A stretch of 44,054 bases of DNA from an uncultured Myxococcales bacterium (GCA_903869075.1 CAIPXZ010000594.1:1-44054), one strand, 5' to 3'. Counted from the first letter of the stretch, positions 22,934 through 32,024 are shown. Made by a program: numbers and translations. The notes: generated from the letters alone by a model not told the origin.

Positions 22934-23670
22934 AACTTCCAGCCGACATTGACGCGGCCGAGCGCGCCAGTCAGCGGTGCCGCGCCGGCAGCGGGCCAAA
23001 ACGTCGTGGCGCCAACGTTGCCGTGGACATAGAGCGCGCCGAACTGGCTGTGGACGCTCGGTCCGGCCAGCAAGCGCGCGCCGCCTTCCGCCTCGGTCGG
23101 ATCAAAAATCGCTTCGAGATCTTCCCCGACGGCTTCCAGGCCAATCGACGTCTGCGCTGTCGCTTGCCATGCCGCCGCCGCACCGAGGATGACGTCCAGG
23201 CCATCGCGGCTGTGGGAAATCGGCATCTCAAAGTTGCCGGACAGCTGCGTGTGAAAGCGGCCCCAGCTGCGGCCGACGAGCACGCGCACCCGCGGCACGA
23301 ACACGCCGGTCACGTCGCGGTAGCCGCCGGCGGCGATCTGCAGGTTCACGCCCGCTTGGTGCTGGTTCAGGACGCGCTGGATCACCTCGGCGCCGATCGC
23401 ACCGGCGCGCAGATCGGTCGCTTCGGGCTGCCATACGGCGCCGCCAAACGCTTCGACGGTCGTGCCTTCCAGGACCTGGTAGCGCACGCGCACGCCTTGC
23501 TCGATGCCGTGCCCGCCGAGCGGCCGCAATTCCCGCGTGCCGAGCGTCGTTTGCGACTCGACGGCCATGCGCTGATCGCCTTCCAGACCGCCTTGCTGGT
23601 AGACGTACGGCGTCTCGGCCGACGCCGCGCCTGCCATGACCATGCCCGCGATCACCAGAAGCCAGCGCAT
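22930..23670 (-). CDS. Small outer-membrane beta-barrel protein
   Basis: A 246-residue protein with a signal peptide (MRWLLVIAGMVMAGAASA) and a predicted barrel: amphipathic strands, Gly/aromatic content and a C-terminal GWKF ending in Phe. No named family is recognised. The start has a GGAGG 4 bases upstream. Its stop overlaps the Nudix stop by 4 bp, and it is divergent from the phosphoesterase operon. Its role is unknown. Confidence 0.75.
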   Translation of the reverse strand: MRWLLVIAGMVMAGAASAETPYVYQQGGLEGDQRMAVESQTTLGTRELRPLGGHGIEQGVRVRYQVLEGTTVEAFGGAVWQPEATDLRAGAIGAEVIQRVLNQHQAGVNLQIAAGGYRDVTGVFVPRVRVLVGRSWGRFHTQLSGNFEMPISHSRDGLDVILGAAAAWQATAQTSIGLEAVGEDLEAIFDPTEAEGGARLLAGPSVHSQFGALYVHGNVGATTFWPAAGAAPLTGALGRVNVGWKF

Positions 23671-23807
23671 TCGTCCTCCGCGCCACAGCCTAGAGTGCGC
23701 GGGGTTGGTTGGTCAAATGCCTAACCGCTCAGTCTGAGGACGAATTGGCAACAACCGCGTGATGCCGTTGCCAGCGGCGCGATACCGCCGTACCGTACTC
23801 GCCGTGC

Positions 23808-23823
23808 GCGCTCTCCGGAGCGC
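23808..23823 (+). promoter_or_regulatory. Hairpin in the leader of the phosphoesterase operon
   Basis: Perfect 6-base arms GCGCTC and GAGCGC with a TCCG loop lie just before the GGGGGAG ribosome site of the gene at 23840. It could stabilise the transcript or modulate translation. No Pho-box-like repeat was seen nearby. Confidence 0.3.
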
Positions 23824-23839
23824 CGCGCAGGGGGAGCAC

Positions 23840-26449
23840 ATGCGGGATTTGCGACTGGTTTTGGCGGCGCTGCTGGTTGGCGCTGCGGTGCTGGGGAGCG
23901 CGGGCTGCCGTTATGACACGCCGGCGCCGGGTGTGCAGCCGTGGGCAGATGCGGCGACGACCACCGATGTCGCGCTCGCCAAGGATGCCAGTGCCAGCGC
24001 TGATGTTGCCGCGCCCGACATCTTCGACCAGGACGGTGCGCTGGGCTTCAGCAAAGCGCCGCCGCTGCCTGCGGATTCGCTGCCGGCGTCGCGTTTCCAG
24101 ATCCCGCCGACCTTCACCGTCGGCCAGTTCCAGCCCGGCGTGTGGGTGCTGCCCAATGGGCGGGTGCTGACGCCGACGGGAACGCAAGTCGATCTCAAGA
24201 GTTACCCGCTGGGGCTGATCGTCCACCCCAACGGCAAGTTCGTGTACATCTCCAACGATCGCGAAGACCAGTCGAGCTTGCAGGTTTTTGACGTCGCCCA
24301 GAACAAGCTGACCCAGACGGTGAATCGCGCCGCGCTGTATCGCTTTTTGCTGGTGTCGCCCGATGGCCAATACCTGTACGCGTCGGGCGGGCCGCAGTCG
24401 CCGACGTACCGCATGAAGATCGCCGCTGATGGCACGATCACCGAAGACCGGACATACGCCGCGGATTACGGCTTTTTTGCCATCGGCTTGTCACCGGATG
24501 CCAAGACGCTGTACGGCGTCTCGACGTTGGCGCTGCCGAGCGCCGACAACAAAGCAGGCTTCGTGGCGCTGGATGCGGACACGGCGGCGAAGTCGGCGGT
24601 GGTGAATGTGGCGCCGACGCCGTACGACATGGTCATCGCCCCGGACGGCAAGTTCGCGTATTTGTTGACTTGGGTCGCCGGCAACCTGCAGCGCATCGAC
24701 CTGACCAACCCGGGCATCCCCGGCGGCAACGACACGATCACGCTGGGCTTCAACGCCCAAGGCCTCGTGATCTCGCCGGACGGCAAGACGCTGTGGGCGT
24801 CGATCGTCGAGGCCGATGAGATCGCGCAGGTCGACGTGGCGAGCTGGAGCGTGACGCGGCGAATTCCGGTGAACCTGGCGACCGTTGACCAGCCGCTGAT
24901 GGCGCCGCGCGGCCGCGATCCGGGGCTGATGGCGCTGTCGCCGGACGGCACGCGGCTGTACGTCGTGTGCGCCATGTCCAATGAAGTCATCGTCTTGGAC
25001 ACCGCCAAGGGCGCAGTCATCGGCGCGATCCCGGTCGGCTGGTATCCATCGGCGGTCGGTGTATCGCCCGATGGCAAGACGCTGTACGTCGGCAACGCCA
25101 AGGGCACCGGCACGCCGCCGTGGGACGGCACGACGTCGCTGGAAACCTCGTATCTCGGCACGCTGAGCATCATCCCGGTGCCGAGCGATGCGGCGCTGGT
25201 GCAGGGGCAAAAAGACGTGCTGGACAACAACATTGGCATCACCGGCAAGGGTCGGCTGCCGCAGCCGGACGCGTCGAAGGTGGTGATGCCCGTGGCGCCG
25301 GGCGTGTCGCCGCAGATCAAGCACGTCGTCTACATCATGCGTGAAAACAAGACGTTTGACGTGGAGCTGGGCGACATCGCCACCCAGGTCAACGGCGACG
25401 TCAAGGCGCAGCCGAAGTACGCGCTGTTCGGCCAGGAATTCACGCCGAATCTGCACAAGCTGGCGGCGCAGTACTGCCTGCTGGACAATTTCTACACGGA
25501 CGGCGACTACTCGGCGACCGGCCATGGCTACGCGACTGCGGCGAAACCGTCTGACTACATTGAGAAATTTTACGGTTTGAGCGGCAAGGGCGCTGATGAA
25601 GCCTGGAACGTCGGCGCGGACTCGCTGCCCGGTCAGGGCTTCCTGTTCGCCAACCTGCTGGCGTGGGGCTACTCGGTCGTCGACTTTGGCGAGATCGTCG
25701 GCATGGCGACCGAGTACATGCTGAACAACGTGATGCAGACCGACTATCCCGGCTTCGCGTTCACGCTCGAGGTCAAAGACGAGGACCGCGCTGCGTACCT
25801 CGAGACCTGGCTGAAAACCCATGATTTGCCGACGTTTACCTTCATCCTGTTGCCGGTGAATCACACCTGCTGCGGCGGCACGCCTGAGCACGTCTCGCCG
25901 CGTTCGATGATCGCCGACAATGACGCCGGCACCGGTCGCGTCATTGAGGCGCTGTCGAAGACGCCGGCGTGGCACGAGACCGTGGCGTTCATCTTCGAGG
26001 ACGACCCGCAAGACGGCGGCGACTCGGTGGCGTATCACCGCTCGCCGCTCATCGTCGTCAGCCCGTGGGTCAAGCACGGCCACGTCAACCATGACCACCA
26101 CGCGACCGGCTCGATCCACGCGACCCTGGAGCGGCTGCTGGACGTGACGCCGCTGACCGAGCTGGACGGCTTTGCCTCGCCGATCTACGACTGCTTTGCC
26201 GACAAGGCCGACGACGGCGCGTTTGCGCACATCGACCGCGTCTACCCGGAGATCACCAACAAGCAGGAAAAAGGCACGATTTACTGGAGCCAGAACATCG
26301 TCGACACCTGGAACACGATGACGTTTGACAAGCCGGACCAGAACCGCGGCCTCGGCCGCTTGCTGTGGCGCATGTACAAGGGCAGCGAGGCGCCGTGGCC
26401 GAACTGGAAGTTCAGCCGGGCCGGGGACGAGGCTGATGCGGACGACTAG
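23840..26449 (+). CDS. YncE-type beta-propeller / phosphoesterase fusion lipoprotein
   Basis: The 869-residue protein has a lipoprotein signal (lipobox GSAGC, Cys about 23), an N-terminal seven-bladed YVTN/YncE-like beta-propeller (repeated SPDGxTLY-type motifs, about residues 100-460) and a C-terminal phosphoesterase domain (about 490-830). The latter has HVVYIMRENKTFD, the metal-site start seen in phospholipase C/acid phosphatase-type enzymes, and later VNHTCCGG, IFEDDPQDG and WVKHGHVNHDHHATGSIHATL. It probably cleaves phosphate esters on the outside of the cell. The ATG at 23840 has a GGGGGAG site. It is the first gene of a tight operon. The known family name is 'bifunctional YncE/alkaline phosphatase family protein'. 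Confidence 0.9.
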   Translation: MRDLRLVLAALLVGAAVLGSAGCRYDTPAPGVQPWADAATTTDVALAKDASASADVAAPDIFDQDGALGFSKAPPLPADSLPASRFQIPPTFTVGQFQPGVWVLPNGRVLTPTGTQVDLKSYPLGLIVHPNGKFVYISNDREDQSSLQVFDVAQNKLTQTVNRAALYRFLLVSPDGQYLYASGGPQSPTYRMKIAADGTITEDRTYAADYGFFAIGLSPDAKTLYGVSTLALPSADNKAGFVALDADTAAKSAVVNVAPTPYDMVIAPDGKFAYLLTWVAGNLQRIDLTNPGIPGGNDTITLGFNAQGLVISPDGKTLWASIVEADEIAQVDVASWSVTRRIPVNLATVDQPLMAPRGRDPGLMALSPDGTRLYVVCAMSNEVIVLDTAKGAVIGAIPVGWYPSAVGVSPDGKTLYVGNAKGTGTPPWDGTTSLETSYLGTLSIIPVPSDAALVQGQKDVLDNNIGITGKGRLPQPDASKVVMPVAPGVSPQIKHVVYIMRENKTFDVELGDIATQVNGDVKAQPKYALFGQEFTPNLHKLAAQYCLLDNFYTDGDYSATGHGYATAAKPSDYIEKFYGLSGKGADEAWNVGADSLPGQGFLFANLLAWGYSVVDFGEIVGMATEYMLNNVMQTDYPGFAFTLEVKDEDRAAYLETWLKTHDLPTFTFILLPVNHTCCGGTPEHVSPRSMIADNDAGTGRVIEALSKTPAWHETVAFIFEDDPQDGGDSVAYHRSPLIVVSPWVKHGHVNHDHHATGSIHATLERLLDVTPLTELDGFASPIYDCFADKADDGAFAHIDRVYPEITNKQEKGTIYWSQNIVDTWNTMTFDKPDQNRGLGRLLWRMYKGSEAPWPNWKFSRAGDEADADD

Positions 26450-27509
26450 CTGCACCCTCTTGATTGTGCTGGCTTCTTGCCGCCATCAGCCGCCGCCGCC
26501 GCGCGCAGTGACGCCGGTCGCGCCGGTGGTGCCGTTGCCGGGCGCGGTGACGCCCGCGGAGCAGCCGCTGGCGGCGCATCACGGCCCGGCCATGTTGGCG
26601 CACGTCGGCAACTGGCCGGATCCTGTGGCGATTGTCGACGGCGTGCCGGTAGCAAAGAAGGCGCTGGTCAGCGATCTGCAAGCGGCGGTGGAAGGCGGCG
26701 TGTTGGCCGATGACGTCGATGAAGTGACCGGCATGCGCGCGGCAGCCACGGCGCTGGAGGCGCGGATCGACGCGCTGATCGTCGAGAAGGCCGTCGGCAA
26801 GGACGCGGTCAAGGCACAGCCGGCGCTGGACGCTGAGCTGGCGCGGGAGATCGGACAGGCCGGCGGTCGCGAGAACTGGCTGAGTATCCTGAAGAAACGC
26901 GGCGTGAGCGAGGAGGCACGGCGCCGCACCCTGACGACCGCCGCGCAGCTGCATGTGCTTGTGGAAGCGCAAACGCCGTTTACGGCGAGCGATGCCGAAC
27001 TGCGCGAACGCTACGCCGAGCAGGCGCGGTCACTGGTGGTGCCAGCGGCGGTCCAGGTGCTGGAAGTCGCTGAACCGCTGGCGCTGACGCCGACGGCGGC
27101 ACAGCTCGCGGACGCGCAGGCGCGTGTGGCGCAGGCGGTCGCAGCGGGTAAATGGTCAACGCCGCCGCAGGGTTGGCAGACGCCGCGGGCGCTCGGCACC
27201 GTGCGCTGGGCGGCGGTGGCAGGCTTGCAGCCAGGCCAGACGACGGCCGTGCTGCGGACGCCGTTTGGCCTGCACCAGCTGAAGGTCGTGGCGCAGCGCG
27301 CCGAGCACAAGCTGACGTTTGCTGAGGCAAAACCTGAGCTTGCGGCGTACCTGCAGCGGCTGAAGTGGGTGCGGCTGGACACGATCGCCCTGGCCAAGCT
27401 CCGCGCCGAGGCGAAAGTGCAGCGGTTCTCGCCGTTTGACAAGCCGCCAGGCGGCCTGCCGCTGGCCGGTGCGGTGACGATGGCGGAGTTTGAGGAAGAG
27501 GAAGACTAG
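26436..27509 (+). CDS. Parvulin-type peptidyl-prolyl isomerase lipoprotein (SurA/PrsA-like)
   Basis: The 357-residue protein has a short signal peptide with lipobox LASC (Cys 15), a SurA-like helical N-terminal region (about 90-180), and a parvulin-like domain (about 190-315, with WAAVAGLQPGQTTAVLRTPF and GLHQLKVV). These proteins fold exported proteins, especially outer-membrane barrels. The gene overlaps the phosphoesterase stop by 14 bp and abuts the porin gene directly, so it may serve folding of that porin. The catalytic part of the parvulin fold looks reduced, so chaperone activity may matter more than isomerisation. Confidence 0.82.
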   Translation: MRTTSCTLLIVLASCRHQPPPPRAVTPVAPVVPLPGAVTPAEQPLAAHHGPAMLAHVGNWPDPVAIVDGVPVAKKALVSDLQAAVEGGVLADDVDEVTGMRAAATALEARIDALIVEKAVGKDAVKAQPALDAELAREIGQAGGRENWLSILKKRGVSEEARRRTLTTAAQLHVLVEAQTPFTASDAELRERYAEQARSLVVPAAVQVLEVAEPLALTPTAAQLADAQARVAQAVAAGKWSTPPQGWQTPRALGTVRWAAVAGLQPGQTTAVLRTPFGLHQLKVVAQRAEHKLTFAEAKPELAAYLQRLKWVRLDTIALAKLRAEAKVQRFSPFDKPPGGLPLAGAVTMAEFEEEED

Positions 27510-28685
27510 ATGCGGATTTTGTCAGCGATTTTAATAGCTTGTGCGCTGCCGGCGACGGCCTTCGCCGCCGACTTGGCGACGGAGAGTACGCCGATTGCTG
27601 CGACCTGGCTGACGGCGCCGACGCCGACCAAGTGGCTGGACGCGCGCATGGAGCCGACCGTGCTGGTGCGCACGAGCATTGTGGCGTCCGATCACGGCCC
27701 GGTCTCGGTCAATGGCGTGACGCATGACTCGAACGAGATCGACCCGTCGCAGTTTGGTTATCGGCAGGGATTCGTTTTGGAAAACGCGCAGTTGGGTGTG
27801 CGTGGCCGCTTCAACGATCCCGGGCTTTTCTACGCGCTGCAGCTGGAGCTCGTGCCGCGCGACAAAGCCGGCAACCGCACCGCCGATTACGTGCGCGACG
27901 CCTACATCGGCTGGAACCGCTTCAGCTTCTTGGAGGTGCGGCTGGGCTACCAGAAGGTCGCGATTTCGCAGGCGAACCTCAAGGCGACTGCGGAAATGCT
28001 GCTGCCCTACGCGCCGACGTTCGACACCTTCACGCCGCTGCGCCAGCTCGGCTTGACCGTCGCGCTGCAGGACCCGGCGAAGCACGTGAAGCTGACGCTG
28101 GGCGCGTTTGACTCGACCAAGCAGGCGTCGGAGCAGATGCAGGATCCCAAGCAGCTGATGCTGGTCGGCCGTGCCGAGCTCAACATCGACCGGTTCTTTG
28201 GCGAGCACGCGGAATTTGCCTGGCGTGTGGCCGGCAATTTTGGTTACACGGAGAAGTACTTCGACGACGACCAGCAACGGATGTGGATGGGCGCGGACAC
28301 GCGCGCCAAGTTCCGCTTCCTGGAGCTGGAGGCCGAGCTGATGCAGGTGCAGTTCAAGCTGGCGCCGCTGCCCGATGGCTCGCAGCAAGCGCATTCTGGC
28401 CTCGGCTGGCACGTCGATTTGACCGGCTGGCTGTGGGCCGACAAACTGTCCTTGACCGGGCGGTTTGAGCAGATGGACGGCGACACCGACCCGCTGGCGA
28501 TCGACGGCGTGAGCCTGTTGGCGGACTCGATTGTTCGCCAGAAGAAACAGTGGGTGACAGTTGGCCTCGGCTACACGCTGGCGCCGCAGTCGCGCTGCCT
28601 GGTGGCGTACATCCATCGCACCGAGCTGGAAGGTTTGAACTTTGACAATGATAGCGGCCAGGTGACTTGCCACCTGGCGTTTTAA
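27510..28685 (+). CDS. OprO/OprP-like outer-membrane porin
   Basis: A 391-residue protein with a signal peptide (MRILSAILIACALPATAFA) and a barrel ending in Phe. The segments FVLENAQLGVRGRFNDPGLF, then VRDAYIGWNRFSFLEVRLGY, and TPLRQLGLTVAL match the pattern of phosphate-selective porins O and P. Its ATG follows the preceding stop with no gap. Genes on either side encode phosphoesterases, which supports uptake of phosphate or a phosphorylated product. Family identity is moderate; anion selectivity is inferred. Confidence 0.82.
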   Translation: MRILSAILIACALPATAFAADLATESTPIAATWLTAPTPTKWLDARMEPTVLVRTSIVASDHGPVSVNGVTHDSNEIDPSQFGYRQGFVLENAQLGVRGRFNDPGLFYALQLELVPRDKAGNRTADYVRDAYIGWNRFSFLEVRLGYQKVAISQANLKATAEMLLPYAPTFDTFTPLRQLGLTVALQDPAKHVKLTLGAFDSTKQASEQMQDPKQLMLVGRAELNIDRFFGEHAEFAWRVAGNFGYTEKYFDDDQQRMWMGADTRAKFRFLELEAELMQVQFKLAPLPDGSQQAHSGLGWHVDLTGWLWADKLSLTGRFEQMDGDTDPLAIDGVSLLADSIVRQKKQWVTVGLGYTLAPQSRCLVAYIHRTELEGLNFDNDSGQVTCHLAF

Positions 28686-28705
28686 AACGGGATTTGGAGG
28701 ATTCA

Positions 28706-30079
28706 ATGCGGATTTTTGCCTTGTTCTTGAGCCTTGCGGCGCTGACCGCGCTGCCGGGCTGCCTGCAGAGCACTGCGGCGACCGCCGCCGACGCAACGGT
28801 GGCGGATACCAGCGGTCAGACCGATGCCGTGAGCCCCGGTGGCGACGCGACGGCGACGACCGTCGTGTGGCAGACCAACCCGACGAACGCGCCGAAGTCG
28901 GTGCACTTGACGTGGCAGCACGACCCGGCGACGACTGTTTCCGTCCAGTGGACAACGGCGGCGACCGATCTCGCCGGCTACACGCCGAAGGTCTGGTTTG
29001 ACACCGCCGCCAACGCCGGCGCGGATGGCGCCAAGATGACGTTCAGCGCGGCGCAGACGGCGTCTGGAACGGGTGAATATTACTATCAATCCCTGGTCTC
29101 GACCGACACCAGCGGCCAAAAGTACCTGACCTGGACGGTCGAGGTCACGGGCCTGACGCCGGACACGCCGTACGTGCTGCGCGCGGGCTCGTGGACCGAC
29201 TACAAAGCCGGCGCGTTCGTCGCGCCCGACCTGACGACCGACGTCATCAGCTTTCGCACCGCGCCGGCCAAGGGCAAGCGCCAGCCGATCAAGCTCGTGC
29301 TCGCCGGTGACAGCCGCGGCGGCAACGACCTGATCGCCGCCAACGCCGACCGCCTCGCCGCGATTGGCGCCGCGTTCTGGGTCTTCAACGGCGACTTCAC
29401 CGACTTCAGCATGCAGGACCAATGGGACGGCTGGTTCCAGGCGATGGCGCCGATCCTGCACACAACGCCGCTGATGCCGGTGCAGGGCAACCACGAGGCG
29501 TTCCCGCCGATGTATTACGGTCAGTTCGCGCTGCCGGTGAACGCCGGCGTGCCGGACACGTACCAGGAGCACGCGTGGTCGGTGAACTACGGCAACGTCC
29601 ACGTCGTCGGTCTGGACAGCACGAGCGCCGCCGCCGCGTCCGATGAAGCGGCTTGGCTGGACGCTGACCTGACCGCCGCGCGGGCGGACGCCGACATCGA
29701 CTGGATCATCGTGGCGATGCACTACCCGGCGTATTCCGCTTGCACCAACCATGGTTCCACGGCGTGGGTGCAAAAGTACTGGGTGCCGCTGTTTGAGAAG
29801 CACAACGTCGACCTCGTCTTTGCCGGCCACGACCACGACTACGAGCGCAGTTGGCCGTGGGTCAACAACAACAAGGCCGCCAAGGGCCCGGTCTACGTCG
29901 TCGCCGGCGGTTTCTACGCCGACGGCTACACAAACGGCCACGACATCTGGACCGCGGTCTCCGAGCACGGCAACAAGCACAACTACGTCGTCATGACCAT
30001 TGACGGCGGCAAGCTGGACTACACGGCGTTCAGCGGCGACGGCGCGTCGACGCTCGACACGTATTCGCTGCAAAAATGA
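28706..30079 (+). CDS. Purple-acid-phosphatase-like metallophosphoesterase lipoprotein
   Basis: The 457-residue protein has a lipoprotein signal (lipobox LPGC, Cys 19), an N-terminal fibronectin-like domain (SVHLTWQHDPATTVSVQWTT), and a calcineurin-type metallophosphatase domain with the motifs GDSRGG, GDFTD, GNHE, MHYPAYS and GHDHDYER, which supply the metal ligands. This is the layout of purple acid phosphatases, enzymes that release phosphate from organic esters. The first motif lacks the usual GDxG form seen in plants but fits bacterial relatives. GGAGG lies 5 bases before the ATG. Its stop overlaps the next gene (ATGA). Confidence 0.9.
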   Translation: MRIFALFLSLAALTALPGCLQSTAATAADATVADTSGQTDAVSPGGDATATTVVWQTNPTNAPKSVHLTWQHDPATTVSVQWTTAATDLAGYTPKVWFDTAANAGADGAKMTFSAAQTASGTGEYYYQSLVSTDTSGQKYLTWTVEVTGLTPDTPYVLRAGSWTDYKAGAFVAPDLTTDVISFRTAPAKGKRQPIKLVLAGDSRGGNDLIAANADRLAAIGAAFWVFNGDFTDFSMQDQWDGWFQAMAPILHTTPLMPVQGNHEAFPPMYYGQFALPVNAGVPDTYQEHAWSVNYGNVHVVGLDSTSAAAASDEAAWLDADLTAARADADIDWIIVAMHYPAYSACTNHGSTAWVQKYWVPLFEKHNVDLVFAGHDHDYERSWPWVNNNKAAKGPVYVVAGGFYADGYTNGHDIWTAVSEHGNKHNYVVMTIDGGKLDYTAFSGDGASTLDTYSLQK

Positions 30080-30429
30080 GGCGTTGGCTCGCGCTCGTCG
30101 GTCTTGTCGGCTGCGCATCCAGCGCCGACGCGCCGCCGCCGAGCGCGGATGCCGGCGCGGAAGTCGCCGCGCCGAGCGATGGCTCGATCTTCTGCGACGC
30201 CAACTGCGACGACGGCGACCCGTGCACCGGCGACACCTGCTACCAGAAAATCGGCTGCACGCATGTGCCGCACGCTGGCGGCTGCGACGACGGCAACCCC
30301 TGCACCAGCGGCGACAACTGCGCCACCGGCAGCTGCATCGGCAAGCCGCTGGACTGCGACGACGGCAAGCCCTGCACCGACGACGCCTGCGTCCTGCCCG
30401 GCGGCTGCACGCACACGAGCCACTGCTGA
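30076..30429 (+). CDS. Cys-rich repeat lipoprotein
   Basis: A 117-residue protein with a lipoprotein signal (lipobox LVGC, Cys 13) and three copies of a Cys-rich repeat around CDDGxPCT (CDDGDPCTGDTC, CDDGNPCTSGDNC, CDDGKPCTDDAC). Such repeats are common in secreted proteins of Myxococcota and are probably disulfide-bonded; calcium binding by the Asp-rich loops is possible. Its ATG overlaps the phosphatase stop (ATGA), so it is the last gene of the operon and may assist or anchor the phosphatase. The function is unknown. Confidence 0.82.
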   Translation: MRRWLALVGLVGCASSADAPPPSADAGAEVAAPSDGSIFCDANCDDGDPCTGDTCYQKIGCTHVPHAGGCDDGNPCTSGDNCATGSCIGKPLDCDDGKPCTDDACVLPGGCTHTSHC

Positions 30430-30440
30430 GGCGTGATCAC

Positions 30441-30470
30441 CCGCCGCGTGTCTTTTTGCCGGCGCGGCGG
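30441..30470 (+). terminator. Hairpin after the phosphoesterase operon
   Basis: Perfect 8-base arms CCGCCGCG and CGCGGCGG flank a 14-base loop, starting 12 bases after the operon stop codon. There is no T-run after the stem (five T lie in the loop), so it may be an RNA-end stabiliser rather than an intrinsic terminator. Confidence 0.3.
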
Positions 30471-30607
30471 CAACATCTGCGCGGCGGCAGGCGCGGCGTG
30501 CGACATCGCGGCGACGGATCGGCAACGTGATCGCCAAGATCGCCTAACTACACGGCAATTCGCGCTACGCTCCAGCAGGCCAGTTGGCTTGGCCGATGGG
30601 GACGCCG

Positions 30608-31792
30608 ATGCGAATTCTCTACGGTGTGGCGGGCGAGGGGCTGGGGCACGCGATGCGCACGCAGGCGGTGGCGCAGCACCTGCTGGCGCAAGGGCACGAC
30701 GTGCGAGTGCTGGCGGCGGGGCGCGCGGCGGACGCGCTGGCGCCGCATTTGCCGTCCGTGCGGCGGATTGAGGGCCTCGAGCTGGCGATCGCCGGCAACA
30801 AGATCGACCGCGCCGGGACGCTGCTGCACAACTTGACGCGGGCGCTGGGCAATGTCCGCCACAACTTTGCCGCGTGGCAGGACTTGCTGCTGGAGCCCGC
30901 GGCGCTGGAGGTGGCGCCGCAGCTGCAGCTGGCGGTCAACGCGCCGGCGCCGAGCCTCACCACCAAGCCGGCGCTCCAGCTGGTGCCGCAGACCTACGCC
31001 ATGCCGGCCAACTTCGCGCCGGATCTGGTGATTTCCGACTTCGAGACCTGGACCTGGTGCTGCGCGCGGATGCACGGGCTGCCGTTCCTGGCCATCGACA
31101 ACTGCCAGTCGATCAACCGTCTGGCGCATCCCAAGGCAGTACGCGCCGGCCAGCGGGCGTCATTCGAGCTGGCGCGGGCGATCGTCAAGGCCAAGTCGCC
31201 CGGCGCGGATCACTATGTGATCACGACGTTTTTCAAGGCGGACGTCATCAAGAAGCGCACGACGACGGTGCCGCCAATCCTGCGTGCCGCGGCGTTGCGG
31301 GCGGTGCCGCGCGACGGCCAGCACGTCGTCGTCTACCAGTCGGCGGAGGGCTGGGGCGACCTGCCGGACGTGCTCAAGCGGATTCCGCAAGTAGATTTCC
31401 ACATTTACGGCTACCGGCGCGACATCGCCGGGGACGTCCGCGACGACAACTTGCTGTACCGGCCGATCAGCGAAGCCGGCTTCCTCCAGGACCTCGCCAG
31501 CTGCCGCGGCGTCATCGCCAGCGCGGGTTTCACGCTGATGTCCGAGGCGTTGTGGCTGGGCAAGCCGATGCTGGCGCTGCCGCTGGCGGGGCAGTTCGAG
31601 CAGCTGCTGAACGCGCGTTGGCTGCAGCACCTCGGCTATGGGCTGATGACGGAGCAGCTGACGCGCAAGGACGTGCTGCGGCTGCTGGACCGCGGCGACG
31701 CGTGCCGCGAGAAGATGCGGCGGCACCGGCAGCATGGCAACGCCGAGGCGTTCGAGGTCATTGACCGGCAGGTGGAGCGGCTGACGCGCTGA
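30608..31792 (+). CDS. GT-B glycosyltransferase (MJ1255/VC2487-like)
   Basis: The 394-residue protein starts with RILYGVAGEGLGHAMRT, the Gly-rich loop of GT-B glycosyltransferases, and has the C-terminal nucleotide-sugar region with VIASAGFTLMSEALWLGKPM and LPLAGQFEQ, a pattern seen in the MJ1255/VC2487 family of uncharacterised transferases. No signal peptide is present, so it acts in the cytoplasm. I chose the second ATG (30608) because it matches the family start. Its last 35 bp overlap the convergent Trm112-like gene. The sugar and acceptor are unknown. Confidence 0.85.
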   Translation: MRILYGVAGEGLGHAMRTQAVAQHLLAQGHDVRVLAAGRAADALAPHLPSVRRIEGLELAIAGNKIDRAGTLLHNLTRALGNVRHNFAAWQDLLLEPAALEVAPQLQLAVNAPAPSLTTKPALQLVPQTYAMPANFAPDLVISDFETWTWCCARMHGLPFLAIDNCQSINRLAHPKAVRAGQRASFELARAIVKAKSPGADHYVITTFFKADVIKKRTTTVPPILRAAALRAVPRDGQHVVVYQSAEGWGDLPDVLKRIPQVDFHIYGYRRDIAGDVRDDNLLYRPISEAGFLQDLASCRGVIASAGFTLMSEALWLGKPMLALPLAGQFEQLLNARWLQHLGYGLMTEQLTRKDVLRLLDRGDACREKMRRHRQHGNAEAFEVIDRQVERLTR

Positions 31793-32021
31793 CGGCGATG
31801 CCGGCACCGGCGAACAGCACAGCGACGCCGCCGCGCACCGGGTACAGCACCGCGCCGTCGGCCCGCAGCAGCCCGGCGTCCAGCGGCGCGCGCACCAGCG
31901 AGCCCGTGGCGTCGCGCAAGGCAAGCTGGGCGATGGCGGCGTTCACGTCGGCAAGCAAGGCCGGCGGCGCCGCGCGCAGGGGCTGATGGGTCAGCGGGCA
32001 GGCGAGCAGGTCGGTCTTCAC
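31758..32021 (-). CDS. Trm112-like small protein
   Basis: The 87-residue protein resembles Trm112/YcaR-family proteins: LLACPLTHQPL near the start and LLRADGAVLYPVRGGVAVLF near the end, the usual zinc-ribbon-like scaffold. The typical CPxC and later Cys pair are absent, so it probably does not bind zinc. It starts with GTG at 32021, 3 bp after the TAG of the SUMF1-domain lipoprotein gene, so it is likely translated from that transcript. The 3' end overlaps the glycosyltransferase by 35 bp. Family members activate methyltransferases; that role is not established here. Confidence 0.7.
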   Translation of the reverse strand: MKTDLLACPLTHQPLRAAPPALLADVNAAIAQLALRDATGSLVRAPLDAGLLRADGAVLYPVRGGVAVLFAGAGIAVSASAAPPAGQ

Positions 32022-32024
32022 CGC

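Noticed and set aside
23669-23745. 10-base inverted repeat ATTCGTCCTC/GAGGACGAAT spaced about 57 bp apart near the small barrel gene
   Set aside because: One arm is simply the ribosome site and start codon of the barrel gene, so the repeat is likely chance.
30433-30771. Open frame between the Cys-rich lipoprotein and the glycosyltransferase
   Set aside because: It overlaps the glycosyltransferase start in another frame, and its product is Arg/Ala/Gly-rich with no recognisable features.
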